A DNA stretch of 7,476 bases. Source: CAZWDL01 sp964632995 (GTDB lineage Bacteria > Bacteroidota > Bacteroidia > Chitinophagales > Saprospiraceae). Of this stretch, positions 1 through 6,102 are shown piece by piece. Numbering within the stretch: position 1 is the first letter of the stretch; each line of letters begins with the position of its first letter. The DNA lies in NCBI GenBank assembly GCA_964632995.1, contig CAZWDL010000203.1:1-7476 (forward strand), read 5' to 3'. Both the position numbers and the translations under genes were made by a program. The notes beneath the pieces are model-generated. The model saw nothing but the letters and a program-made list of their open reading frames with translations, had not been told where the DNA came from and ran no database searches.

Positions 1-59
1 AAAAACAGAAGAACAGAGGAAGTTTGTACCGACTAAAGTTGTGGGTAATCGATACACTT

Positions 60-668
60 TCAAAGTTTCGTAAACGTAATACTCCACATCCCCCGCAGTT
101 CTCCCAGTTCGTAGCCGGTGGCTTCGTCCTCCGGGTAGAGCTGTTTGATCAGGTCGTAGTGTTCCTGCTTGACGTCCTTACCGACTTTGCCGTGACAGTT
201 CAGGCACAGCGGCTGGATCTTGATCGGAGCGTAGAAAGCGATCCTTCCCTCCTCTAACTGTTTGACATGCGGCTTTGGTTCCTCACCGGCGCCGGCCCGC
301 TCGTGATAGGTCTGCAGCATGACTTTTTCCGCTTCCGTCGGTGCATCTTTGGGGTTGCGTACTTTCAGACTCGTACGCCGGATGACGGCGTCGTGTACCT
401 GTGAGAGGCTATCGACCAGGGGATAAGCAACCACATTACAGTATTTTATCGCGTTAGGTACACCGCCCTCTTCGATGGCCTGGCTGAGCTGTCCGCTCAG
501 TTCGGCGAAGGTGGCCTGAGTGATTTGCTTGCCCTTGTCAATGTATTCCGATCGCTCGGCTTCCGTCAGTTGTTCGGTAGTCGATTGTTCCGCTTCCTCT
601 TTCGGGGCGGATTCACAGGCGAACCCGGCGAAAAGGAGTGGGATGAGTAGTGCTGCAGGTATTTTCAT
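60..668 (-). CDS. DUF3365 / Tll0287-like c-type haem protein, probable lipoprotein
   Basis: A 202-residue protein from the ATG at 668. The same frame is open upstream to 827, but the extension is polar, and starting at 668 places a signal sequence (residues 1-17, MKIPAALLIPLLFAGFA) directly at the N-terminus. Cys18 is a plausible lipidation site although the lipobox (GFAC) is not canonical. An acidic, low-complexity linker follows (about 20-40). The rest matches the DUF3365/Tll0287-like pattern: a conserved Cys77 in KYCNVVAYPLVDSLS, the RRTSLKVRNPKDAPT block (97-111), and the haem c-binding CLNCH at 155-159. In Tll0287 of Thermosynechococcus the haem iron is reported to have Cys/His axial ligands; Cys77 and His159 would be the equivalents here (inference). 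Such proteins are usually considered redox or gas sensors in the periplasm. It lies 213 bases downstream of the persulfide dioxygenase fusion, on the same strand, with a hairpin in between, so co-transcription is uncertain. Confidence 0.85.
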   Translation of the reverse strand: MKIPAALLIPLLFAGFACESAPKEEAEQSTTEQLTEAERSEYIDKGKQITQATFAELSGQLSQAIEEGGVPNAIKYCNVVAYPLVDSLSQVHDAVIRRTSLKVRNPKDAPTEAEKVMLQTYHERAGAGEEPKPHVKQLEEGRIAFYAPIKIQPLCLNCHGKVGKDVKQEHYDLIKQLYPEDEATGYELGELRGMWSITFTKL

Positions 669-764
669 AGTGAAGGGTTTTAATAAAGAGTCTACAAAAG
701 TTAGGATCTCCTTTACAAGATCACCTTTCTTTTGTTTGCCGTGCGCCAGGCGATGATTATGAAA

Positions 765-794
765 CACGGCCTGTCCGGAATATGGAAGGCCGTG
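765..794 (-). terminator. stem-loop downstream of the 882-2333 gene
   Basis: A perfect 8-base stem, CACGGCCT (765-772) with AGGCCGTG (787-794), has a 14-base loop in which TCC/GGA can pair further. It lies 88 bases past the stop of the upstream minus-strand gene and before the start at 668. Read on the minus strand it is followed by TTTCATAAT, a poor U-tract, so it may be an attenuator or processing site. A weaker imperfect stem (839-846 with 860-866) lies closer to the stop. Confidence 0.45.
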
Positions 795-881
795 CTGAAA
801 TGCGTCGTTCAAAATTTCTGAAATCAAAATCTTTTGGGGGGAAAGTCGACACGGATCGCACTTCCCACTTTGCTATATAGC

Positions 882-2333
882 TTAGACTACTGCATTCACG
901 GCTTCATCGATCACCTTCTGCGGGATGGTGGTCGGACAGGTATACTTCGTCTTTGGCGTATCGGATTCTTCGATATCTCTCCAACCGCCCTTGATGTCGA
1001 TGATGTTTTCGAAGCCGCGCGAGCGCAGGATCGAAGCGGTGATCATCGAGCGGTAACCCCCCAGGCAGTACAGGTAGTAGTTACCCTCCCGGTCCAGCTT
1101 GTTCATATTGGTGTTGATGTAGTTGAGCGGGAAGTTCCGGGCATCGACCACGTGTTGAGCGAGGAATTCGGTGGGTTTACGCACGTCGAGTACGTTTTTA
1201 ACTTCACCGCCGGCGAAGCGCTCAGAGAGCTCCTCGGCCGTGATCGATTTGATGGCGTCCACGTCCTTGCCCGCGGCTTTCCAGGCATCCATACCTCCTT
1301 TGAGGTAGCCCAGGGTGTTGTCGTAGCCAACGCGGGCCAGGCGGGTGACGGCTTCTTCTTCACGGCCTTCTTCGGCAACCAAAACGATAGGTTGTTGCAG
1401 ATCGGTGATCAGTGCGCCCACCCAGGGTGCGAAGTCGCCGTCCAGGCCGATGAAGATCGAATTGGGAATGAATCCGTCTTTGAATATCTGTTCATTGCGC
1501 GTATCCAGCACTATGGCGTCCTGTTTTTCCACTATAGCTTCGAACGCTTCCGGATTCAGCGCAACAGCGCCGCGCTGCAGCACCTCGTCAAAGCTGCCGT
1601 ACCCTTTTTTGTTCAGCATGGCGTTTTTGGAGAAGTACTGGGGCGGCGGCAACAGGCCTTCCGTCACTTCCTGGATGAACTCCTCGCGCGTCATATCGGC
1701 TCGCAGTGCGTAGTTGCTTTCTTTCTGGTGACCGAGAGTGTCCCAGGTTTCGCTGCTCATGCTCTTGCCACAGGCCGAACCGGCGCCGTGGCCGGGATAG
1801 ACGAGGACTTCATCGGCCAGCGGCATGATTTTGCTGCGCAGGCTGTCGTACAGCCAGCCGGCCAGATCTTCCTTGGTAACGCTGCCGGCTTTCTGCGCCA
1901 GGTCGGGACGGCCCACGTCGCCGATAAACAGCGTATCGCCCGTAAAGATAGCGTAGTCTTTTCCATCTTCGTCGCGAAGCAGGAAAGTGGTGCTCTCCGG
2001 CGTGTGGCCGGGAGTGTGCAAAATCTTAAAGGTCACTTTACCCACTTGCAGTTCCTCGCCGTCCTTAGTCTCATGCTTCTCAAATTCCGTAGCGGAGTTC
2101 GGGCCGTAAACAATGGTTGCGCCGGTCTTCTTGGCCAGGTCGAGGTGACCCGATACGAAGTCGGCATGGAAGTGGGTTTCGAAGATATACTTCAGCCTGG
2201 AGCCCTCCTTCTCGAGCTTGTCGAGGTAGGGCTGCGTTTCCCGAAGTGGATCGATGATTACGGCTTCGCCTTCGCTTTCGATGTAATAGGCGGCTTCCGC
2301 CAGGCATCCGGTATAGATTTGTTCGACTTTCAT
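882..2333 (-). CDS. CstB-like persulfide dioxygenase fused to two rhodanese domains (paralogue 1)
   Basis: 483 residues. Residues 1-240 form a metallo-beta-lactamase fold of the ETHE1/persulfide dioxygenase type: the THFHADFVSGH motif (53-63; His54, His56, Asp58), His110 in HTPGH and Asp133 in FTGDT. By comparison with ETHE1, the mononuclear Fe(II) ligands would be His54, His110 and Asp133. GHGAGSACG (181-189) carries Cys188, a position where staphylococcal CstB also has a cysteine near the active site (from memory). Residues about 260-355 form a rhodanese fold in which the catalytic Cys position is Ala320 (AEEGRE), so it is a pseudo-rhodanese. Residues about 362-458 form an active-looking rhodanese with CLGGYRS at Cys423. 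This three-part order is that of CstB, which oxidises persulfides and transfers sulfur to give thiosulfate. The protein is presumably cytoplasmic, with no signal peptide. A C-terminal tail (459-483) with Cys466 is absent from the paralogue. The first 20 residues are identical to those of the protein at 4693-6102. The start is the ATG at 2333; no clear ribosome-binding site. Confidence 0.93.
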   Translation of the reverse strand: MKVEQIYTGCLAEAAYYIESEGEAVIIDPLRETQPYLDKLEKEGSRLKYIFETHFHADFVSGHLDLAKKTGATIVYGPNSATEFEKHETKDGEELQVGKVTFKILHTPGHTPESTTFLLRDEDGKDYAIFTGDTLFIGDVGRPDLAQKAGSVTKEDLAGWLYDSLRSKIMPLADEVLVYPGHGAGSACGKSMSSETWDTLGHQKESNYALRADMTREEFIQEVTEGLLPPPQYFSKNAMLNKKGYGSFDEVLQRGAVALNPEAFEAIVEKQDAIVLDTRNEQIFKDGFIPNSIFIGLDGDFAPWVGALITDLQQPIVLVAEEGREEEAVTRLARVGYDNTLGYLKGGMDAWKAAGKDVDAIKSITAEELSERFAGGEVKNVLDVRKPTEFLAQHVVDARNFPLNYINTNMNKLDREGNYYLYCLGGYRSMITASILRSRGFENIIDIKGGWRDIEESDTPKTKYTCPTTIPQKVIDEAVNAVV

Positions 2334-2471
2334 GTTTTAGATTTTTTAAGGAGACGACAAAGGGATATTGCCGAATTCACTTCTCTAAATTATGGGTTTT
2401 TCAAAATTAATAAAATATGATAGTTTGTTCATGTTTTTCGGTAAAATTTTCCTTTCTCCAAAAGAGCAAGA

Positions 2472-2517
2472 TAAAGATAGGCATAGCGCAGGCACCGGTT
2501 TTGTGAGGTATATCACA
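2472..2517 (-). promoter_or_regulatory. Crp/Fnr-type site plus -7-like element upstream of persulfide dioxygenase 1
   Basis: TGTGAGGTATATCACA (2502-2517) is a perfect TGTGA-N6-TCACA palindrome, the classical Crp-family operator. On the minus strand TATCTTTA (2479-2472) differs at only one base from the Bacteroidota -7 consensus TAnnTTTG. The palindrome centre is 30.5 bases from the first T of that element, against 29.5 in the other two promoters of this type in the window. A perfect TAATTTTG also occurs nearer the gene (2409-2402), so the start point is ambiguous. With the distal element the leader would be about 130 bases. Confidence 0.55.
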
Positions 2518-2555
2518 GCGGGCAGAATCTATACCTGTGAAATCCGGGTTAAACA

Positions 2556-2593
2556 CACAAAGGCGCTGTCCGTTCGGAGCAGCGCCTTCTGTG
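2556..2593 (-). terminator. terminator-like hairpin after the 2706-3092 gene
   Basis: AAGGCGCTG (2560-2568) pairs perfectly with CAGCGCCTT (2580-2588). An outer CACA/TGTG pair (2556-2559 with 2590-2593) extends the stem past one bulged base, and TCCG/CGGA pairs inside the loop. On the minus strand the stem is followed by a U-rich stretch (TGTGTTTAA), about 110 bases past the stop codon of the helical-protein gene. It also separates that gene from the promoter of the next one. Confidence 0.55.
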
Positions 2594-2705
2594 AAAGCTG
2601 AGTTTTCCTGTGTTTGTTTTGATTAAGATTAAATCTTGAGGCGCCGGAAAAAAAAAGTCATGGCGAGTGCTTGGTAATTTTTAATTTCCGTTTTCCGCTT
2701 TCTAC

Positions 2706-3092
2706 TCATTTTCCGTTTTCGGACATGAATTGGAAAAATTCATTTCTCAGTTCGGTATATATTTTGCGGAAAGTTTCCATTTGGTCGTCCACTTTATTGT
2801 GGCGTACTAGGTCAGCCTCATTAGGTTCCTTATCGTTTTGCAACATGCGCCCCATTTCCTGGTCGTGGACTTTGATGTCGTGCTGGAGTTGGTCGAGCAC
2901 CTCTTTCTGACGGATGAACTGATTCTGAAACTGTTCCAGCTTGGCTAGTACCTCCCGGTCATTTTTCTTGTCGACCAGTCTTTCCAAGTGGTGTTCAAAA
3001 ATCTTTAGTTGGTCAGCGAAAAAGCTGAGTTCACTCTGCCAGAGCCGGTGCTCCAGATGAAGGTTTTCTACATCTACTTTTACTGCGGACAT
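2706..3092 (-). CDS. helical (coiled-coil-like) protein of unknown function
   Basis: 128 residues from the ATG at 3092. I do not recognise the family. The sequence is almost entirely helix-forming, with three amphipathic stretches (about 5-40, 44-85 and 91-126), many charged residues and leucine/isoleucine/phenylalanine spaced like heptads (for example around 50-70 and 103-123). It has no cysteine, no signal peptide and no membrane segment. Histidines are fairly frequent (His12, 15, 34, 35, 71, 76, 98), but there is no recognisable haemerythrin spacing. It follows the CBS-domain gene by 111 bases on the same strand with no convincing terminator or promoter between them, so the two may be co-transcribed. 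A small cytosolic helical-bundle or adaptor protein is the most that can be inferred. Confidence 0.8.
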   Translation of the reverse strand: MSAVKVDVENLHLEHRLWQSELSFFADQLKIFEHHLERLVDKKNDREVLAKLEQFQNQFIRQKEVLDQLQHDIKVHDQEMGRMLQNDKEPNEADLVRHNKVDDQMETFRKIYTELRNEFFQFMSENGK

Positions 3093-3203
3093 ATTTCTAT
3101 AGTTTTGTGACGTAATTGGTTAGTTTTTCTTTGCAGGGGAAAATAGTCTCTTTCACTTTACACAACAGCCGGCGGCCGCATAGATGTTCGAAATGACGTT
3201 GGC

Positions 3204-3647
3204 TTACTCCAGATAAGCCTCTTCCCGGCAGCAGTAGGCAATCAGGTCATGGGTGGTCAGTAAGCCCACGAGGGTGTCTTCGTCTACGACCGGCAGGGCG
3301 TGGAAGAGGTTTTCCTGAAAAATGCCGGCGGCGACGGTGAGCGGATCATCCGGTGCGACGGTGGCCAGTTTTTCGGTCATCACCTCTTTGACTTTAATGC
3401 TGCGGTGCAGTTTTTTGTTATACTCCCGGTACTTGTCCTCGTTAAAAAGGGTGAACATGTGATTGAACTTGAGGAAGTCCGATTTGCTGAGAATTCCTGT
3501 CAGCTCTCCGTCATGACTGACCACGGGAATGTGGTGAATATTATTGGCATCGAAAATTTCCCCGACGCGTTCCAGCGTGTCGTCCGGTTTGACGATGAGC
3601 AGGTCGCGGCTCATTACCTCGGCAACGGGTATTTGCAGTGTTTTCAT
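3204..3647 (-). CDS. twin CBS-domain protein
   Basis: 147 residues, consisting of a single CBS pair (Bateman module) with no attached catalytic domain. CBS1 (about 7-60) contains VMSRDLLIVKPDDTLERVGEIF, HHIPVV, and the closing GELTGILSKSDFLKF. CBS2 (about 84-142) contains VKEVMTEKLATVAPDDPLT, HALPVVDEDTLVGLLTTHDL. A charged connector (about 61-83) joins them. Such modules bind adenine nucleotides (AMP, ATP, SAM) and often act as energy or redox sensors on partner proteins. A Cys-Cys pair sits at 139-140. The start is the ATG at 3647. Its own upstream region carries two imperfect TGA-N6-TCA sites, and the preceding gene ends in a strong terminator, so it begins a separate transcription unit, possibly together with the helical protein downstream. 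Confidence 0.92.
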   Translation of the reverse strand: MKTLQIPVAEVMSRDLLIVKPDDTLERVGEIFDANNIHHIPVVSHDGELTGILSKSDFLKFNHMFTLFNEDKYREYNKKLHRSIKVKEVMTEKLATVAPDDPLTVAAGIFQENLFHALPVVDEDTLVGLLTTHDLIAYCCREEAYLE

Positions 3648-3688
3648 GGCCTCTACTCGGTTTGGTGAATAAAGTTTTCCTTGTATAC

Positions 3689-3754
3689 TAAAGGTGGTTT
3701 TTTTGATTAGTCATGAAAATGAGCATTATCAGTCATGAGATTGACATTTGTCAT
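3689..3754 (-). promoter_or_regulatory. candidate tandem Crp/Fnr-like half-palindromes upstream of the CBS gene
   Basis: Two imperfect sites match TGA-N6-TCA: TTGACATTTGTCAT (3741-3754, TTGAC-N4-GTCA) and TGAGCATTATCA (3720-3731). Their centres are 22 bases apart, about two helical turns. The proximal centre lies 29.5 bases from a weak -7-like CACCTTTA (3696-3689 on the minus strand), the same spacing as in the two best promoters of the window. Each element alone is weak; the shared spacing is the reason to list it. Confidence 0.3.
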
Positions 3755-3776
3755 TTTTTAGCAGCTTACTAAGCGC

Positions 3777-3812
3777 AAAAAAAGTGACAGCGCTGGCTTA
3801 CGCTGTCACTTT
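3777..3812 (-). terminator. intrinsic terminator for the rhodanese/membrane protein unit
   Basis: AAAGTGACAGCG (3781-3792) pairs perfectly over 12 bases with CGCTGTCACTTT (3801-3812), with an 8-base loop. On the minus strand the stem runs into a U-tract (seven consecutive A on the plus strand, 3777-3783). It begins 26 bases past the stop of the small membrane protein gene. This is the clearest terminator in the window. Confidence 0.85.
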
Positions 3813-3838
3813 CATCTCATCTCTATGGAAAAAAGTAT

Positions 3839-4033
3839 CTAAGATTTTTCTTTGCCGCTTTCTTCATCGCAAAAGCCCGCTTCACAAAATACGCAGGTCA
3901 ATCTGCGGTAGGCCTGATAGGCCAGTATGGCGGCCGGGACCAGTAGGAGCCACTGTTCCTGAAACCAGGCGAAGCCAGTCAGGAGAGCAGCTGCGGCGAT
4001 GCGCAGGGTGTTGATGCGGGTATTGCGACTCAC
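3839..4033 (-). CDS. small two-helix membrane protein, YgaP C-terminal (DUF2892)-like
   Basis: 64 residues from a GTG start at 4033, the only plausible start because the frame contains no internal Met. Two hydrophobic segments are visible (about 9-24, INTLRIAAAALLTGFAW, and about 28-42, WLLLVPAAILAYQAY), followed by a cysteine-containing tail (Cys47, Cys50, Cys55 in CVFCEAGFC). The MSRNTRINTLRI opening and the two helices resemble the DUF2892 membrane segment that follows the rhodanese domain in E. coli YgaP. It starts 3 bases after the stop codon of the rhodanese gene and is in the same frame (TGA-AGC-GTG), so its translation is probably coupled to that gene. Family assignment rests on pattern and context only. 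Confidence 0.75.
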   Translation of the reverse strand: MSRNTRINTLRIAAAALLTGFAWFQEQWLLLVPAAILAYQAYRRLTCVFCEAGFCDEESGKEKS

Positions 4034-4036
4034 GCT

Positions 4037-4327
4037 TCAGGCGGCCTTTCGCGAAATAAGGCGCTGAACGTCGGTCCAGGCGCCTCCGTTATACACTTCC
4101 TTGATGCCCTGCCGGCGCAGAAACTGCGTTACCATCCCGCTGCGATTACCCGAGTGGCAGATCAGGATCAGCGGACGGCCCAGCTCCCGGTACCGTTCGA
4201 CGGAATGGCCGAGCTGGCTCAGGGGAATATTGATGGAGGCTTCCAGGTGCCCGGCATTGAACTCACCGGGCTCGCGCACGTCTACAATGACGGCGTCTTC
4301 GCTATTGATCAGTGTTTGTAAATCCAT
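4037..4327 (-). CDS. single-domain rhodanese (YgaP N-terminal-like)
   Basis: 96 residues from the ATG at 4327. The frame stays open to 4411, but that extension would overlap the promoter elements and is not rhodanese-like. The domain shows VIVDVREPGEFNAGHLEASINIPL (13-36) and the catalytic loop CHSGNRS with Cys57 as the persulfide-carrying nucleophile, then the closing VYNGGAW. It is a thiosulfate sulfurtransferase or persulfide carrier with no signal peptide. It ends in TGA directly before the in-frame membrane protein gene. Together the two frames give about 162 codons, close to E. coli YgaP (174 residues), a membrane-anchored rhodanese. A perfect TAnnTTTG element and a Crp/Fnr-type palindrome lie directly upstream, giving a predicted leader of about 40 bases. 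Confidence 0.9.
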   Translation of the reverse strand: MDLQTLINSEDAVIVDVREPGEFNAGHLEASINIPLSQLGHSVERYRELGRPLILICHSGNRSGMVTQFLRRQGIKEVYNGGAWTDVQRLISRKAA

Positions 4328-4371
4328 TGTTCGACTTTTATTGATTGAGTGTTTAATTTTAAAGTACACCA

Positions 4372-4415
4372 CAAAGATACGGGCCGTCGCCGCCTTTGTC
4401 AGTGACACCAATCAC
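4372..4415 (-). promoter_or_regulatory. Bacteroidota promoter with Crp/Fnr-type site for the rhodanese/membrane unit
   Basis: On the minus strand TATCTTTG (4379-4372) is an exact match to the Bacteroidota -7 consensus TAnnTTTG. GTGACACCAATCAC (4402-4415) is GTGA-N6-TCAC. The palindrome centre is 29.5 bases from the first T of the -7 element, which would place it near -41.5, the class II Crp/Fnr activator position. No good -33 element is visible, consistent with activator dependence. The predicted start point is about 40 bases before the ATG. Confidence 0.65.
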
Positions 4416-4550
4416 GCTCGATCCCAAAAAGATCCGGTGACTTCGAGACAAGGGGACTGGGAGATCAGAAAAGTCGAATTTTGGAAAAGGTTGTCATTGA
4501 ACGCCTCCAAAATACCAAGCGGCCAGTCCACAAAAAAAGGGTCAAACTTT

Positions 4551-4587
4551 GGTTAGTTTAACCCCATCCCGCGTATGCGGGGGAACA
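4551..4587 (+). other. isolated hairpin pair resembling one type I-E CRISPR repeat
   Basis: GGTTA-GTT-TAACC (4551-4563) is followed by CCCGC-GTAT-GCGGG (4568-4581) and GGGAAC. The stretch ATCCCGCGTATGCGGGGGAAC (4566-4586) resembles the type I-E repeat core ATCCCCGC-N4-GCGGGGAAC, with one C fewer and one G more. I find no second copy at a repeat-spacer distance on either side and no cas gene, so this is not an array. It could simply be a chance GC hairpin or a transcription-end structure. Confidence 0.25.
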
Positions 4588-4641
4588 ATGAAAATCGAAC
4601 AATATATACCGTAATTTTTCTTTCGGTTAAAACCGGAGGGA

Positions 4642-4676
4642 TTGTCCCGGCCGGCAAGGAGGGCGGCCGGGGACAA
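4642..4676 (-). terminator. strong stem-loop after persulfide dioxygenase 2
   Basis: TTGTCCCGGCCG (4642-4653) pairs with CGGCCGGGGACAA (4664-4676) through 12 pairs with one bulged G and a 10-base loop. It begins 17 bases beyond the stop of the minus-strand gene at 4693. There is no U-tract immediately after it on the minus strand (AATCCCTCC), so it may stabilise the 3' end or act with a second element rather than be a classic intrinsic terminator. Confidence 0.6.
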
Positions 4677-4692
4677 AATAACCGGTTAGGGC

Positions 4693-6102
4693 TTACAGTT
4701 CGGTCACCTGCTCAATAAATTCGGTCAGCGGCAGATCGGTCTCTTGCAGGGCTTTAAAGCCGCCCTTGATGTTGACGATCTTGTTGAAGCCGCGCGACTG
4801 CAAGATCGAAGCGGCGATCATGGAGCGATAGCCGCCTTCGCAATGTACGTAGTACTTGGTGTCGCGGTCCAGCTGCGTCAGGTTCTTGTTGATAAAGTCC
4901 AGCGGGAAGTTCTTGGCGCCCCTGATGTGCTGGGCCCTGTATTCGCTTTCCCGGCGTTCGTCAAGAATATTGACATCTTTATCCTTGTATAGCTTGGCAA
5001 GTTCTTCGGCGTCGACTTCATTCATCGTGTCGACTTCTTCGCCGGCTTCTTCCCAGGCCTCGAAGCTGCCTTTCAGGTAGCCGATCGCGTTGTCATAGCC
5101 TACGCGCGCCAGGCGGGTAACCACTTCGTCTTCGCGGCCTTCGTCGGCGATGAACAGAATCGTCTGCTTCAGATCGGGGATCAGAGCGCCGACCCAGGGA
5201 GCGAAGTTGTCGTCGATGCCGATAAAGATGGAGCCGGGGATAAAGCCCTTGGCGAATTCATCCTGATGGCGCGTGTCGATGACCAGGGCGCCTTCTTCTG
5301 CCCAGGCGGCTTTGAAAGCGCGCACGCTCAGTTTTTGCAGGCCGCGTTCGCGCACCTCGTCGATGCTTTCGTAGCCCATCTTGTTCATCATGGCGTTCTT
5401 CGGGAAGTACTGTGGCGGAGCGACGAGCCCCTCCGTGACTTCTTCGACAAAATCCTCCCGCGTCATATCTTCGCGCAGGGCGTAATTCGTTTTCTTTTGT
5501 GCGCCCAGGTAGCCCCAGGTTTCCTTACTCATCTTCTTACCACAGGCCGAACCGGCGCCGTGTCCGGGATATACCAGTACATCGTCGGCCAGCGGCATGA
5601 TCTTATTGCGCAGGCTGTCGAAAAGATGACCGGCCAGGTCTTCCCGCGACAGGTCGGTCTTTACGGCCAGGTCGGGACGGCCGACGTCGCCCAGGAACAG
5701 GGTGTCACCGGTAAAGATGGCATAATCCTTGCCGTCCTCGTCGCGCAGCAGATAGGTCGTCGATTCCATCGTGTGACCCGGCGTGTGCAGGACCTTAATC
5801 GTTATGTTACCCAGCTTCAGCACCTCGCCGTCCTTGGCGATATGGGCGTCGAAGTTCGGCTGAGCGGTAGGGCCGAAAACGATCGTCGCGCCCGTCTTCC
5901 TGGACAGATCAATGTGGCCCGATACGAAGTCGGCGTGGAAGTGAGTTTCTAATACGTATTTTATCTTGGCGTTATCTTCTTCTGCTCTTTCAACGTAAGG
6001 TTCGGTTTCCCGCAGGGGATCAATGATGGCGGCCTCACCATTGCTTTCGATGTAATAAGCGGCTTCCGCCAAACAACCGGTATAGATTTGTTCTACCTTC
6101 AT
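4693..6102 (-). CDS. CstB-like persulfide dioxygenase fused to two rhodanese domains (paralogue 2)
   Basis: 469 residues, same architecture as the protein at 882-2333. The persulfide dioxygenase domain (1-240) keeps THFHADFVSGH (53-63), His110 in HTPGH and Asp133 in FTGDT, and GHGAGSACG with Cys187. The middle rhodanese domain (about 258-352) has Ala319 (ADEGRE) in place of the catalytic Cys. The C-terminal rhodanese (about 361-458) has CEGGYRS at Cys421. The acidic Glu after Cys421, where paralogue 1 has Leu, could alter substrate preference. Residues 1-20 are identical between the two and identity is high throughout, with a one-residue length difference near 148 and no Cys-containing tail here. 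The expected reaction is oxidation of glutathione, CoA or other low-molecular-weight persulfide to sulfite, with sulfur transfer giving thiosulfate, in the cytoplasm. It starts at the ATG at 6102 with a predicted leader of about 135 bases and is divergent from the 6407 gene. Confidence 0.93.
   Translation of the reverse strand: MKVEQIYTGCLAEAAYYIESNGEAAIIDPLRETEPYVERAEEDNAKIKYVLETHFHADFVSGHIDLSRKTGATIVFGPTAQPNFDAHIAKDGEVLKLGNITIKVLHTPGHTMESTTYLLRDEDGKDYAIFTGDTLFLGDVGRPDLAVKTDLSREDLAGHLFDSLRNKIMPLADDVLVYPGHGAGSACGKKMSKETWGYLGAQKKTNYALREDMTREDFVEEVTEGLVAPPQYFPKNAMMNKMGYESIDEVRERGLQKLSVRAFKAAWAEEGALVIDTRHQDEFAKGFIPGSIFIGIDDNFAPWVGALIPDLKQTILFIADEGREDEVVTRLARVGYDNAIGYLKGSFEAWEEAGEEVDTMNEVDAEELAKLYKDKDVNILDERRESEYRAQHIRGAKNFPLDFINKNLTQLDRDTKYYVHCEGGYRSMIAASILQSRGFNKIVNIKGGFKALQETDLPLTEFIEQVTEL

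Noticed and set aside
669..827. N-terminal extension of the haem protein to 827
   Set aside because: The 53 extra residues are polar and would bury the signal sequence; the ATG at 668 gives a proper export signal.
834..2420. 528-codon open frame on the plus strand
   Set aside because: It lies antisense across the full length of the well-supported persulfide dioxygenase fusion; its translation has no recognisable motif and reflects codon bias of the real gene.
3106..3119. TTGTGACGTAATTGG as an operator of the helical-protein gene
   Set aside because: Only one half-site matches; the other arm lacks TCA and no -7 element sits at the right distance.
3781..3812. GTGACAG...CTGTCAC as a Crp/Fnr operator
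   Set aside because: Arms are far too widely spaced for such a dimer and the U-tract position marks it as a terminator.
4328..4411. N-terminal extension of the rhodanese to 4411
   Set aside because: It would overlap the -7 element and most of the palindrome, and it adds no rhodanese sequence.
4101..4556. 151-codon plus-strand frame spanning the rhodanese and the gap after it
   Set aside because: Mostly antisense to the rhodanese; the remainder is low-information sequence with no motif.
4551..4690. CRISPR array
   Set aside because: Only one repeat-like unit; no second copy within one repeat-spacer length on either side and no cas gene.
5266..5952. 228-codon open frame on the plus strand
   Set aside because: Antisense to the second fusion, at the equivalent place and with a similar shadow composition as the one above.
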